64,000 nt of DNA from Niabella sp. (GTDB lineage Bacteria > Bacteroidota > Bacteroidia > Chitinophagales > Chitinophagaceae), in NCBI GenBank assembly GCA_017744715.1, contig JAGIAT010000017.1, forward strand, positions 54,951 to 118,950. Direction: 5' to 3'. Made by a program: the position numbers and the translations under genes. The notes under the pieces are model-generated. The model was given only the letters and a program-made list of their open reading frames with translations. It was not told where the DNA came from and made no database searches. Positions 44,566-53,566 of the stretch are shown here, in pieces; the first letter of the stretch is position 1; each line of letters opens with the position of its first letter.

Positions 44566-45792
44566 ATGATTCGGGAAATAGTGATCAGGGACCGTAGATT
44601 TTCATTATCCGGAGGAGCGGGCAGCGATGCCGTGCACCGGGATCCGGTTTATTCGTACGCGGTTACAGAACTGGTAGACGACAGTGGCATCAGGGGAACG
44701 GGTTTCGCTTTTACACTGGGGGAAGGGAACGACCTGGTATGCAAAGCGGCTGCATTTTATGCGGCTGCGTTAAAAGGGATGGATATCGAAGCCGTTATGT
44801 CGGACTTTGGCCATTGGTTCAACCGGTTGTCAAACGAACAACAGTTCCGTTGGCTGGGGCCGCATAAGGGCATCGTACACCTGGCCCTGGCATCAGTAAC
44901 CAATGCCTGTTACGATCTTTGGGCACAGAAAAGAGGCGTGCCCCTTTGGAAACTGCTGATCGATCTGAGTGCCGAACAACTGGCAGCTACCCTGGACCTG
45001 AGCTACCTGGAAGATGTTTTGAACCGGGATGAAGCCATTGCCCTCATCCGGGGCCAGGAGGCAACAAGCGCCCTGCGGGAATCCATCCTGGAAACAGGAT
45101 ACCCCGGTTATGATACGTCTGTAGGGTGGTTTAATTATGATGATGAAAAGATACGTGAAAACTGCCGCAAAGCCATTGGCGACGGGTTTGCCGCGCTAAA
45201 GTTAAAAGTAGGTTCTGCAGATGCGGAACGCGATATAAGGAGGGCCCATATTGTAAGAGAAACTGCAGGTGATGCGGTAAAAGTAATGCTGGATGCCAAC
45301 CAGCAATGGACCCTTCCCCGGGCTTTGCAGATCTGCAGCGCATTGAGCGCAATAAAGCCTTACTGGATCGAAGAACCCACCCATCCGGATGATATTGCCG
45401 CACACCGCGTGCTGGCAGCAGCGATTGCACCGGTGCCGCTGGCAATTGGCGAACATGTGCCCAACCGGGTGATTTTTAAAAACTACCTGCAGGCTGAATG
45501 CGCCGGATTTATCCAGGCCGACGCGGTAAGACTGGGGGGCGTAAGCGAGTTCATTACGGTAAGTCTGCTCTGCCGTAAATACGGGATCCCGGTAGTGCCG
45601 CATGTAGGGGATATGGGGCAGCTGCATCAGCACCTGGTATTGTTCAATCATATTAAACTGGGGCATGAGGCGTTGTTCCTGGAGCATATTCCACATTTAA
45701 AAAAACAATTTGTGCATCCCGTAAAGATCGAGAACGGAAAATACAAAACGCCACAGGAGCCGGGTAGTTCCTGTGCGCTGGTGGAACCATAA
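44566..45792 (+). CDS. L-fuconate dehydratase (enolase superfamily)
   Basis: A 408-residue enzyme that dehydrates L-fuconate to 2-keto-3-deoxy-L-fuconate in the cytoplasm. The N-terminal capping domain contains GTGFAFTLGEGNDLVC and FRWLGPHKGIVHLA, hallmark words of the FucD group. The barrel has the K-x-K motif K212/K214 (ALKLKVG), metal ligands D243 (DANQ), E269 (IEEP) and E296 (IGEH), and the general acid/base H346 (VVPHVGDMG). These correspond to the K220 and H351 pair of the Xanthomonas enzyme. It is followed 11 bp later by the mutarotase gene. Confidence 0.94.
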   Translation: MIREIVIRDRRFSLSGGAGSDAVHRDPVYSYAVTELVDDSGIRGTGFAFTLGEGNDLVCKAAAFYAAALKGMDIEAVMSDFGHWFNRLSNEQQFRWLGPHKGIVHLALASVTNACYDLWAQKRGVPLWKLLIDLSAEQLAATLDLSYLEDVLNRDEAIALIRGQEATSALRESILETGYPGYDTSVGWFNYDDEKIRENCRKAIGDGFAALKLKVGSADAERDIRRAHIVRETAGDAVKVMLDANQQWTLPRALQICSALSAIKPYWIEEPTHPDDIAAHRVLAAAIAPVPLAIGEHVPNRVIFKNYLQAECAGFIQADAVRLGGVSEFITVSLLCRKYGIPVVPHVGDMGQLHQHLVLFNHIKLGHEALFLEHIPHLKKQFVHPVKIENGKYKTPQEPGSSCALVEP

Positions 45793-45803
45793 AATGAAGG
45801 AAG

Positions 45804-46145
45804 ATGAAACGTTTTTGTTTAACATTGGATCTGATAAATGACCCGGAACTGATCGCCCGCTATGAAGCCTTTCACCGGCCGGATAACATTTGGCCGGAAA
45901 TTATCAGCGGCATCCGGAGTTGCGGTATTCATACCATGGATATTTACCGGGCGGGAAACCGGTTGGTGATGATCCTGGAAACGGCAGTTGACTTCGACCT
46001 GGAAACCGGCTTCCGGGAAATGGCCGCATTGCCAAGGCAGGAAGAATGGGCCCGGCTGATGCTTGCGTTCCAGCAAAAACTGCCTTTTGCAAAACCGCAG
46101 GAGCATTGGGTGGAAATGAAACAGATTTTTAAGCTTTATAATTGA
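45804..46145 (+). CDS. rhaM: RhaM/FucM-type L-sugar mutarotase
   Basis: A 113-residue cytoplasmic protein of the L-rhamnose mutarotase family, a small dimeric alpha-beta barrel that interconverts alpha and beta anomers. Family words are YEAFHRPDNIWPEII with the active-site histidine, CGIHTMDIYRAGNRLVMILE, and the C-terminal HWVEMKQIFKL. In this setting L-fucose is the likely substrate. Its TGA stop overlaps the ATG of the permease gene by one base, showing tight translational coupling. Confidence 0.92.
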   Translation: MKRFCLTLDLINDPELIARYEAFHRPDNIWPEIISGIRSCGIHTMDIYRAGNRLVMILETAVDFDLETGFREMAALPRQEEWARLMLAFQQKLPFAKPQEHWVEMKQIFKLYN

Positions 46146-47410
46146 TGCGCGTGTCTACATCGTCCATATCAAAACCGGCCCGTTTCCTGGTGCCACTGTG
46201 TATTGTAATGAGCCTGATGTTCTTTTGGAACATGAGCCGCAACATCAATGATATACTGATCCCGCATTTAAAACGTGCCTGCCAGCTGACCGATTTCCAG
46301 TCCTCATTGGTACAGTCTGCTTTTTTTGGTGCCTATTTCCTGCTGGCCATTCCCGCAGGTATATATATTCACCGTAAAGGGTACAAGGCAGGCATGGTTA
46401 CGGGGCTGCTGATTGCAGCGGCCGGAGCGGCGTTGTTTTACCCGGCTGCAGAAATCCGGTATTATCCGTTATTCCTGGGGGCACTGTTCATTATGGCCGC
46501 AGGGTTTACATTTCTGGAAGTAACGGCTACGCCTTATATCTCCAAACTGGGCGATCCTTCGGAAGCATCCAGCCGGCTAAGTTTGTCTGCAGCAATGGGC
46601 TCCGTGGGCGCCACCGTAGCGCCCTATATCGGGGCGCTGCTGCTGCTGCATAAAGAAGACATCCCGGAAACGGTGATCCGGACCTATTCGAACGGCCAGT
46701 TACAGGCCTTTTTAGCTTCTGAGGCCAACCTGGTAAAGTTGCCCTATGTTTCACTGGCATTGTTGTTTCTGGTAATGGCGGTGCTGCTGTTATTTATAAA
46801 ACTGCCACCGATCCGGGACGAAGCAACAGGTGCACATTCGTTTAAAGCGGTGCTGAAGTATCCGCACTTATTGCTGGGCGTGGGAGCCGTATTTTGTTAT
46901 GTAGGTGCCGAGGTGGGAATCGTGAGTTTTTTGATCCGGTATGCACAGTCGCTCAAACTGCCCGGTCTTACACAACAGAAAGCGGCGTTGTTTATTTCAT
47001 TGTTTATGGTCCTGGTGTTGGCGGGCCGCCTGGGCGGCGCTTATATACTGCGTAAAGCGGCTGCACCGCGGATGCTGATTGTTTCTGCGGGGGGCGCCTT
47101 TGTGCTGGTGGTATCTGCCATGCTGATGAACGGGTACGGTTCTTTGTTCCTGTTGTCCATGGTGGGATTGCTGACTTCCATTATGTACCCGGTTATTTTT
47201 ACCCTAAGCATCGACGGGTTGGGTAGTCATACAAAAAAGGCTTCCTCCTTATTGATCATGGGCGTTGTAGGCGGTGCCCTGATCCCGCCGGCGATGGGCC
47301 TGGTCTCGGACAGGGCGGGTATTGGCTGGGCATTTATTTTTCCGGCTATCTGCTATATATACGTGCTGTATTTTGCAATAAAAGGACACCGGGTGCCGGT
47401 ACGAAAATAA
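46145..47410 (+). CDS. fucP: FucP-like MFS L-fucose:proton symporter
   Basis: A 421-residue major facilitator with 12 membrane helices. It has the FucP-family start (FLVPLCIVMSLMFFWNMSRNINDILIPHLKRA), QSAFFGAYFLLAIPAGIYIHRKGYKAG and the TFLEVTATPYISKLG motif, all of the FHS (fucose-galactose-glucose) group. The aspartate used for proton coupling is in NINDIL. The start was set at the ATG at 46145, which overlaps the mutarotase stop; a TTG three bases earlier would also be in frame. Confidence 0.94.
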   Translation: MRVSTSSISKPARFLVPLCIVMSLMFFWNMSRNINDILIPHLKRACQLTDFQSSLVQSAFFGAYFLLAIPAGIYIHRKGYKAGMVTGLLIAAAGAALFYPAAEIRYYPLFLGALFIMAAGFTFLEVTATPYISKLGDPSEASSRLSLSAAMGSVGATVAPYIGALLLLHKEDIPETVIRTYSNGQLQAFLASEANLVKLPYVSLALLFLVMAVLLLFIKLPPIRDEATGAHSFKAVLKYPHLLLGVGAVFCYVGAEVGIVSFLIRYAQSLKLPGLTQQKAALFISLFMVLVLAGRLGGAYILRKAAAPRMLIVSAGGAFVLVVSAMLMNGYGSLFLLSMVGLLTSIMYPVIFTLSIDGLGSHTKKASSLLIMGVVGGALIPPAMGLVSDRAGIGWAFIFPAICYIYVLYFAIKGHRVPVRK

Positions 47411-47451
47411 CGCCTGCTAATGGCAATTGATATAATTTAAAACGGAATAAA

Positions 47452-48762
47452 ATGATGAAGCAGATACAAATGATCGGGTTGCTGATCCTGGTAAGCGGCA
47501 GCCTTTTGATGGCGCAGCAACAGGCGCCTTACAGTACCATCAGCAAAAAGACCATGGAAGGCTTTATGGATAAGCGGTTCGGAATGTTTATCCATTGGGG
47601 CCCGGTAACGCTGCGGGGAACAGAGATCGGCTGGTCGCGCAACCATGGTGTGGCGCAAAACGATTATGACAGTTTGTATAAGAAATTTGACCCGCTGTTG
47701 TTTGATGCGGATGCATGGGTAAGAACCGCACGCGACGCTGGGATGAAATACCTGACCATTACGGCCAAACACCACGACGGCTTTTGCCTCTGGCCTACGG
47801 CTTATACGTCCTATAACATTATGAATACGCCCTATAAAAAAGATGTGGTTGGCGCACTGGCAAAAGCCTGTAAAAAATACCAGATCAAATTCTGCATCTA
47901 TTATACCGTGCTGGATTGGTATGACCGGCGTTATCCCCTGCACAATGATGGCAGCAAGGTGCCGGATCCAAAGGCAAACATGCAGCAATTTGTGCAATAC
48001 ATGAAGAACCAGCTAACCGAGCTGGTTACCAGCTATCATCCCTATATGCTCTGGTTCGACGGCAACTGGGAAGCGCCCTGGACGGCCGAACATGGCCGGG
48101 AGATCTATGATTTTCTACGGAAACTGGATCCGGAAGTGATCATCAACAACCGGCTTGGAAAGGGCACCCATGAAGCGCTGACTGGTGCAACAACCGGGGA
48201 TTATGCCACACCGGAACAAAAAATCGGCGGTATCAATATGACGGATCCTTGGGAATCCTGTATTACCCTTTGTACCCAATGGGCCTGGAAACCCAACGAT
48301 GTTATGAAATCATTGAAAGAATGCATCCGCACGCTGGCCAGCACAGCAGGCGGAAACGGCAACCTGTTGTTGAATATCGGCCCAATGCCGGATGGCCGAA
48401 TCGAAGACCGGCAGGTGGCCCGCTTACGTGAAATGGGCAACTGGCTGAAGAAATATGGGGCGGCGATCTATGGCACAAAGGGCGGTCCTTTTTTACCCGA
48501 CAGTATTTTTGCAGCTACCCGCGGCGGCAATAAGATCTATATCCATCTTTTTCAAAAGCCATCCGGATCGCTCAAACTGCCGGCCATACAGGGCTTCCAG
48601 GTAAAGAAAGCCTATTTTATGCAGGGCCGCAACGTACCCTTCCGGCTGGAAGCGGGAACGCTGATCTGTTTGCTGCCGGACCAGTTACCCGATGAGAACG
48701 ATTCGGTGCTGGTATTGGAAATGGATAAAAATACGGAGCAGATACCGCTCATTAAAAAATAA
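47452..48762 (+). CDS. GH29 alpha-L-fucosidase
   Basis: A 436-residue exported retaining alpha-L-fucosidase that releases L-fucose from non-reducing ends. Signal peptide to about residue 21 (SGSLLMAQ). The catalytic barrel shows KRFGMFIHWGPVTLRG, the substrate-binding HH in AKHHDGF (107-108), the nucleophile D203 in YMLWFDGNWE, and GNGNLLLNIGPMPDG. A C-terminal beta domain starts near 350. The general acid differs between GH29 subgroups and cannot be fixed by eye. It is preceded by the permease gene after 41 bp and seems to be the last gene of the operon. Confidence 0.95.
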   Translation: MMKQIQMIGLLILVSGSLLMAQQQAPYSTISKKTMEGFMDKRFGMFIHWGPVTLRGTEIGWSRNHGVAQNDYDSLYKKFDPLLFDADAWVRTARDAGMKYLTITAKHHDGFCLWPTAYTSYNIMNTPYKKDVVGALAKACKKYQIKFCIYYTVLDWYDRRYPLHNDGSKVPDPKANMQQFVQYMKNQLTELVTSYHPYMLWFDGNWEAPWTAEHGREIYDFLRKLDPEVIINNRLGKGTHEALTGATTGDYATPEQKIGGINMTDPWESCITLCTQWAWKPNDVMKSLKECIRTLASTAGGNGNLLLNIGPMPDGRIEDRQVARLREMGNWLKKYGAAIYGTKGGPFLPDSIFAATRGGNKIYIHLFQKPSGSLKLPAIQGFQVKKAYFMQGRNVPFRLEAGTLICLLPDQLPDENDSVLVLEMDKNTEQIPLIKK

Positions 48763-48824
48763 CCGGATCATTACCCATACAGGATGGCTTTATTTATCCG
48801 GTTTTTATGCTGTAGTATAATATG

Positions 48825-48855
48825 TATGTTAAAATAGTGCAGGTGTTGGCACATA
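48825..48855 (+). promoter_or_regulatory. 31-bp operator-like motif, copy 2
   Basis: Matches copy 1 (43635-43665) at all but five or so positions. AGGTGTTGGCACATA starts at 48841, again 44 bp before a TTTCTTTG box (48885-48892). Confidence 0.75.
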
Positions 48856-48884
48856 TCTGAAATGGTTGAATAGGAAAGATGTAG

Positions 48885-48892
48885 TTTCTTTG
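48885..48892 (+). promoter_or_regulatory. -7-like box of the propeller glycosidase gene
   Basis: TTTCTTTG, identical to the box at 43695-43702. Transcription would start near 48899 and give a leader of about 114 nt. Confidence 0.55.
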
Positions 48893-49012
48893 TAACGGAT
48901 AACGATGCTGCATGCACCGGTTGATACCGGCCGCAACAACTGCATGGAACTTTTTTACAATAGATGGGCGGAACATAAACTGTTCCGGGATCAGCATACA
49001 ATAAAAAAGCAC

Positions 49013-50176
49013 ATGAAAAAGCGATTTTATGTTTTTACGCTGCTGTTATGGTGGCAATCCGTACTCGTTGCGCAGGACAACCTGGATCTGCAAAGCCGGA
49101 TGCCCGAAGCGGTAAGCACAACGCAGCTATTTGTATCAGATTCTTTTTATACCTGGTGCAACAGCGTAATAAAGGGCGAGGATGGCCGTTATCATATGTT
49201 TTATTCGAGATGGCCACATGGCAAACGGACAGAAAGCGATGATTCGCTCAATTATATTTTTAACGGCTTCAGCGGCTGGCTGAAATATTCAGAAATTGCT
49301 TATGCCGTTTCAGATAACGCTGCAGGCCCGTATCGTTATGTAAAAACGATCCTGAGAGGAAGCGGAAACGCCGGAAGCTGGGACCGGTATACGATGCACA
49401 ATCCCCAGATCCGGAAATTTGGATCCAGTTATTACCTGTACTATATCAGCAATTCTTTTGATCCCGCATTCCGGTTTTCCGATAACAGGAAAGTGAGTAA
49501 TGACTGGTTGCATTGGCTGCGATACAATTGTACACAAAAAATAGGTGTGCTGAAAGCCGCCAGTATACAGGCATTGACAGAAGGACGGTATGAAAAACCG
49601 GAAATGCCGGTAATGCAGCCGGACGGCGTCCGCACGTTTGAAGTAACCACCAACCCCAGTGTTACGCAGGGGCCAGATGGAAAGTATTATATGATGTATA
49701 AGTCGCGCAAACCCAACGTAGGAAATATGACGCTTTGGATGGCGGTAAGCGACCGGCCGGATGCACCGTTCAGGTTGCTGGGCGAAGTGTTTACAAAAGC
49801 GGAAATGGCCTGTGAAGATCCGTTCCTATGGTATGATAAACAGCGAAAGCGGTTTTATGCGATTGTTAAAAATTATTCCGCGAGCGGTTTGCTGGCTCCC
49901 CAGTTTGGCGCATTGGCGCTGATTACATCGGAAAATGGTCTTCAATGGAAGCCTGCGGCGCATTCCGTTGTATCATTACGCAAGCTTCGGGTTAAAGGAC
50001 GGCCGGTTACGGAGCTGGCACATCTGGAGCGGCCCTTCCTGTTGTTTGACAGGAACGGGAACCCGCGGGTATTATTTGCCGCGGCTACTATAAAAGAACC
50101 GGGCCGGGATACGGAGCAGGTACTCCGTTTTGACCAGAACAGTTTTGCTATAGGATTTAAACTCAAAGCCCGCTAG
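49013..50176 (+). CDS. Secreted five-bladed beta-propeller glycosidase, unclassified (GH43/GH117-like)
   Basis: A 387-residue exported protein (signal peptide about 1-20, LLLWWQSVLVAQ). Five blade-like repeats can be seen: YTWCNSVIKGEDGRYHMFYSRW, MHNPQIRKFGSSYYLYYISN, TTNPSVTQGPDGKYYMMYKS, CEDPFLWYDKQRKRFYAI and HLERPFLLFDRNGNPRVLFAA. This pattern belongs to the GH43/GH62/GH117/GH130 fold. Candidate acids are D/E in CEDPF and HLERP, but I cannot place it in a CAZy family. It shares its promoter motif with the fucose operon, so the substrate is probably a fucose-containing glycan. The upstream in-frame extension to 48905 lacks a signal and is rejected. Confidence 0.82.
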   Translation: MKKRFYVFTLLLWWQSVLVAQDNLDLQSRMPEAVSTTQLFVSDSFYTWCNSVIKGEDGRYHMFYSRWPHGKRTESDDSLNYIFNGFSGWLKYSEIAYAVSDNAAGPYRYVKTILRGSGNAGSWDRYTMHNPQIRKFGSSYYLYYISNSFDPAFRFSDNRKVSNDWLHWLRYNCTQKIGVLKAASIQALTEGRYEKPEMPVMQPDGVRTFEVTTNPSVTQGPDGKYYMMYKSRKPNVGNMTLWMAVSDRPDAPFRLLGEVFTKAEMACEDPFLWYDKQRKRFYAIVKNYSASGLLAPQFGALALITSENGLQWKPAAHSVVSLRKLRVKGRPVTELAHLERPFLLFDRNGNPRVLFAAATIKEPGRDTEQVLRFDQNSFAIGFKLKAR

Positions 50177-50333
50177 CCCCTTATTGTAATGAGATGTTTA
50201 TTCCTGCTGCATGGCACTATGCACCTTGCAGCTGATGGGAAAGATATGGCTGCCTGCCCGGGATCTGTGGAGGGCTTTGTATAACAATTGCGCACGATTT
50301 TGAATGATCTACTAAAACAAAGAAGTATTTATT

Positions 50334-53300
50334 ATGAGAGTGACAACAAAACATTGGCTGATGCTTTTTATGCTGTTAATGGCTACAGCAGCTTTCGCCC
50401 AGGACAGGGACGAGCAAATGATAAAAGGCATTGTCAAAAATGAAAAAGACCAGCCGCTGGGAGGAATTACCATTTCAGGTAAAGACGGAAGTCCGGCCAC
50501 TGTGTCAAATGAACAAGGCCGGTTTTCGATCCGGCTGAGTGGGTTGCCGGTGCTGCTTGTTTCAGGGGTAGGATATGAAACATTGGAAATGGATGTTACG
50601 GGTAAGCAGGAGGTGGAAATCGTTTTGAAAACGGACGTAAAAGCCCTGACCGATGTAGTGGTGGTTGGCTATGGTACACAGAGCCGGGCTAAAATTACAG
50701 GAGCCGTGGCTGTTGTAAAAATGGATGATGTACTAGGCGAGCGTCCGGTAAGTACAACCGCAACACTGTTGCAGGGTGTAGTGCCGGGTTTGCAGGTAAC
50801 CATTCCATCAGGAAGACCGGGCGAGGGCGCATCGATTAATATACGGGGGGGCACCGATTTTGGAACCGCACTTACCTCCTCCATCAATACCGATGCACCG
50901 CTGATCCTGGTAGATAACACCGTATTTGATGGCCCGCTCAATTTAATTGACCCGAACGATATCGAAACCGTAACAGTGCTGAAAGACGCAGGATCCGCTG
51001 CTATTTATGGTTCAAGGTCGGCATATGGCGTTGTACTCATTACAACAAAAAAAGGAAAGAAAAATCAAAAAACGCAATTCAATTACAGCAATAATATCGT
51101 GTTTGCAACACCGGATGCGCTGCCCCGGAAGGCAACGCCGGAACGAAGTCTTCAGGCATTGATCGACGGAGGTCTGGCAAACTACGCGGTAGGGCAGGGT
51201 CAGGATCTGAAAAAATGGATCGGCTTCATCAATGACTATCGTTCTGATCCGCAGAAATTTCCCGGTGGATATACCATGGATAACGGTATTTTCTATAACC
51301 TGAAAGGGAATGATGCAGTGGGAGATATTCTTGGCAACGCTTCCCGGCAGTTTATGAATAATCTTTCGATAAGCGGCGGCAGCGACAAAACGACCTATCG
51401 TATTGCGTTGGGTACAACCAATGAAAAGGGCATCCTGGTGCCTTCGGCCAACGCAGATAACTTCAAACGCTACAATATCCGCTCAGCAGTTACAACCGAT
51501 GTAACAAAGTGGATGAATGTACAATTGGATGCCAGTTATATCTATGCCAATACCCGGCGACCGGGTTATGCAGATCCTTATACCTATGCTGTAAGGATTC
51601 CCAGCTTCCTTGCCGAAGATTCGATCCCCGGTTATGCAGGCCAGATGGCCACGGGAAAAAACCTGGTATCCAATACCTATCCCACCAATTTCCGGTATGA
51701 TCAGTTGCGGATGATCGGCCGGATCGTATTAAAGCCTGCTGCCGGACTTTCCGTTACCGGTGAGGCCAGTTATGATAATTATCATGCGTTAACCAGCTCC
51801 TACAATAAGCTCGTTTATTTAAGAGACCCTTACGGATGGTCGAACCAGCCTTTTGGCAATGATATGGTTACTAAGAATAACGAAGCAAAAGATTATATCA
51901 CCACCAACGTTTTTGCTACCTATTCCAAAGTGATTCAAAAACACACAGCTACGCTGATGGCAGGCTTCAACCAGGAATTTAAGAATTACGAGCAGGAGAT
52001 TACTTCTAAAACACAACCCATCAACCAGGATATTCCTTCTATATCCACATCCACGGGTGATGTGTCGGGTACGGACAATTATTCACAGTTTGCAACACGC
52101 GGTTTCTTTAGCCGTCTGAATTACGATTACGACAATAAATACCTGCTGGAACTGAACGGGCGCTATGATGGTTCTTCGCGGTTCCCGGAGGGGCGCCGCT
52201 GGACCTTTGCACCCTCGGCATCTTTAGGCTGGAGGGTAACCGGCGAGTCCTTTATGCAATTTATAAAGCCGGTGATCAATGATCTGAAACTGCGGGCCAC
52301 CTATGGTACCGTAGCCAATCAGAATATTGGTGAATACCAGTTTATGGCATCTATGAATCCCAACAACCCTTCCTGGATCAATAACGGCAACAAGGTTGTT
52401 TCTTTAAGCACACCGGGTCTGATAAGCCCCGATTATACCTGGGAAACGGTAACCTCCCTCAATTACGGGGTTACCCTCGCTGCTATAAGGAATAAGCTGA
52501 CGGCTGATTTTGATCTGTATACCCGCCATACAAAAGGTATACTAAGTACCAATAATACACCCGTTCCGGCCGTGCTGGGCACCAGCGCTCCGCTGATCAA
52601 CTCGGCTTCTTTAAAAACAAATGGATTCGAAATAGCCGTAAGCTGGCGGGATAAGATCGGGAAGGTTGCTTATTATCTTTCGGCGAACCTGTACGATTTT
52701 ACTTCCAAAGTGACGAAGGTGAACAATCCCAATAACCTGCTCAGTCAATTGTATGTAGGACAAAAAATGGGCGATATATGGGGCTATGTAACAGACCGGT
52801 TCTATACGGCGGATGATTTTGAGCCGGGATCGCTGGATGCGACCTTGAAGAATGGAAAATTAAAAGCAGGCATTCCGCGGCTGGCTAACCAATCGCCCAA
52901 CCCCGGCGACATTATGTATAAGGACCTGGATACGGCAGGCGCCGGTAACGGAATTATTAACCAGGGGCTCAACACGCTGGCCAACCCCGGAGACCGCCGG
53001 GTTATCGGGAACAACTCCCTGAGATACCAGTTCGGTATCAGGGGCGGACTGTCCTGCTATAATTTTGATTTTTCCTTCGTTATCGCCGGTGTGCTTAAAA
53101 ACAACCAGTTTAGTAATTCTTATCTGTTTTTCCCGAATAACTGGCAGGTGTATGGCGCTTTGTACGAGAACCAGCTTAACTACTGGACACCTGATAATCC
53201 CGATGCTTATTTCGGGCGTATTTATACAACCACCCCCAATGGTATACCGCAAACCTATAACGAGCTGGTGCAGTCGCGGTTTATATTAAATGGCGCCTAC

Positions 53301-53516
53301 CTGCGGGTACAGAATCTTACATTACGGTATAATGTTCCATCCCGGATTTTTAAACAACCATTCTTTTCCAAACTATCGTTGGCATACAGCATAGAAAATC
53401 CATTCATATTGGATCATATGCCCAATGGAATGTACCCGGATATCAACAACCTGGGTGCCGGGCTGGGCTACCCCTTGTTGCGAAAGTCTTCGGTGGGTAT
53501 TAATCTTGGTTTTTAG
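50334..53516 (+). CDS. SusC-like TonB-dependent outer-membrane transporter (PUL2)
   Basis: A 1060-residue importer for the PUL2 glycan. Signal peptide to about residue 22 (ATAAFAQ); CarboxypepD_reg-like domain (IKGIVKNEKDQPLGGITISG); TonB box region TDVVVVGYGTQSRAKITGAV; plug with INIRGGTDFG and VTVLKDAGSAAIYGSRSAYGVVLITTKKG; barrel ending in GINLGF. No STN domain. It is followed by susD after 50 bp. Confidence 0.95.
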   Translation: MRVTTKHWLMLFMLLMATAAFAQDRDEQMIKGIVKNEKDQPLGGITISGKDGSPATVSNEQGRFSIRLSGLPVLLVSGVGYETLEMDVTGKQEVEIVLKTDVKALTDVVVVGYGTQSRAKITGAVAVVKMDDVLGERPVSTTATLLQGVVPGLQVTIPSGRPGEGASINIRGGTDFGTALTSSINTDAPLILVDNTVFDGPLNLIDPNDIETVTVLKDAGSAAIYGSRSAYGVVLITTKKGKKNQKTQFNYSNNIVFATPDALPRKATPERSLQALIDGGLANYAVGQGQDLKKWIGFINDYRSDPQKFPGGYTMDNGIFYNLKGNDAVGDILGNASRQFMNNLSISGGSDKTTYRIALGTTNEKGILVPSANADNFKRYNIRSAVTTDVTKWMNVQLDASYIYANTRRPGYADPYTYAVRIPSFLAEDSIPGYAGQMATGKNLVSNTYPTNFRYDQLRMIGRIVLKPAAGLSVTGEASYDNYHALTSSYNKLVYLRDPYGWSNQPFGNDMVTKNNEAKDYITTNVFATYSKVIQKHTATLMAGFNQEFKNYEQEITSKTQPINQDIPSISTSTGDVSGTDNYSQFATRGFFSRLNYDYDNKYLLELNGRYDGSSRFPEGRRWTFAPSASLGWRVTGESFMQFIKPVINDLKLRATYGTVANQNIGEYQFMASMNPNNPSWINNGNKVVSLSTPGLISPDYTWETVTSLNYGVTLAAIRNKLTADFDLYTRHTKGILSTNNTPVPAVLGTSAPLINSASLKTNGFEIAVSWRDKIGKVAYYLSANLYDFTSKVTKVNNPNNLLSQLYVGQKMGDIWGYVTDRFYTADDFEPGSLDATLKNGKLKAGIPRLANQSPNPGDIMYKDLDTAGAGNGIINQGLNTLANPGDRRVIGNNSLRYQFGIRGGLSCYNFDFSFVIAGVLKNNQFSNSYLFFPNNWQVYGALYENQLNYWTPDNPDAYFGRIYTTTPNGIPQTYNELVQSRFILNGAYLRVQNLTLRYNVPSRIFKQPFFSKLSLAYSIENPFILDHMPNGMYPDINNLGAGLGYPLLRKSSVGINLGF

Positions 53517-53566
53517 TGATCACAGCGCTACTTCGTAGTAATACATAAAAGTTTAAAAGAATACAA

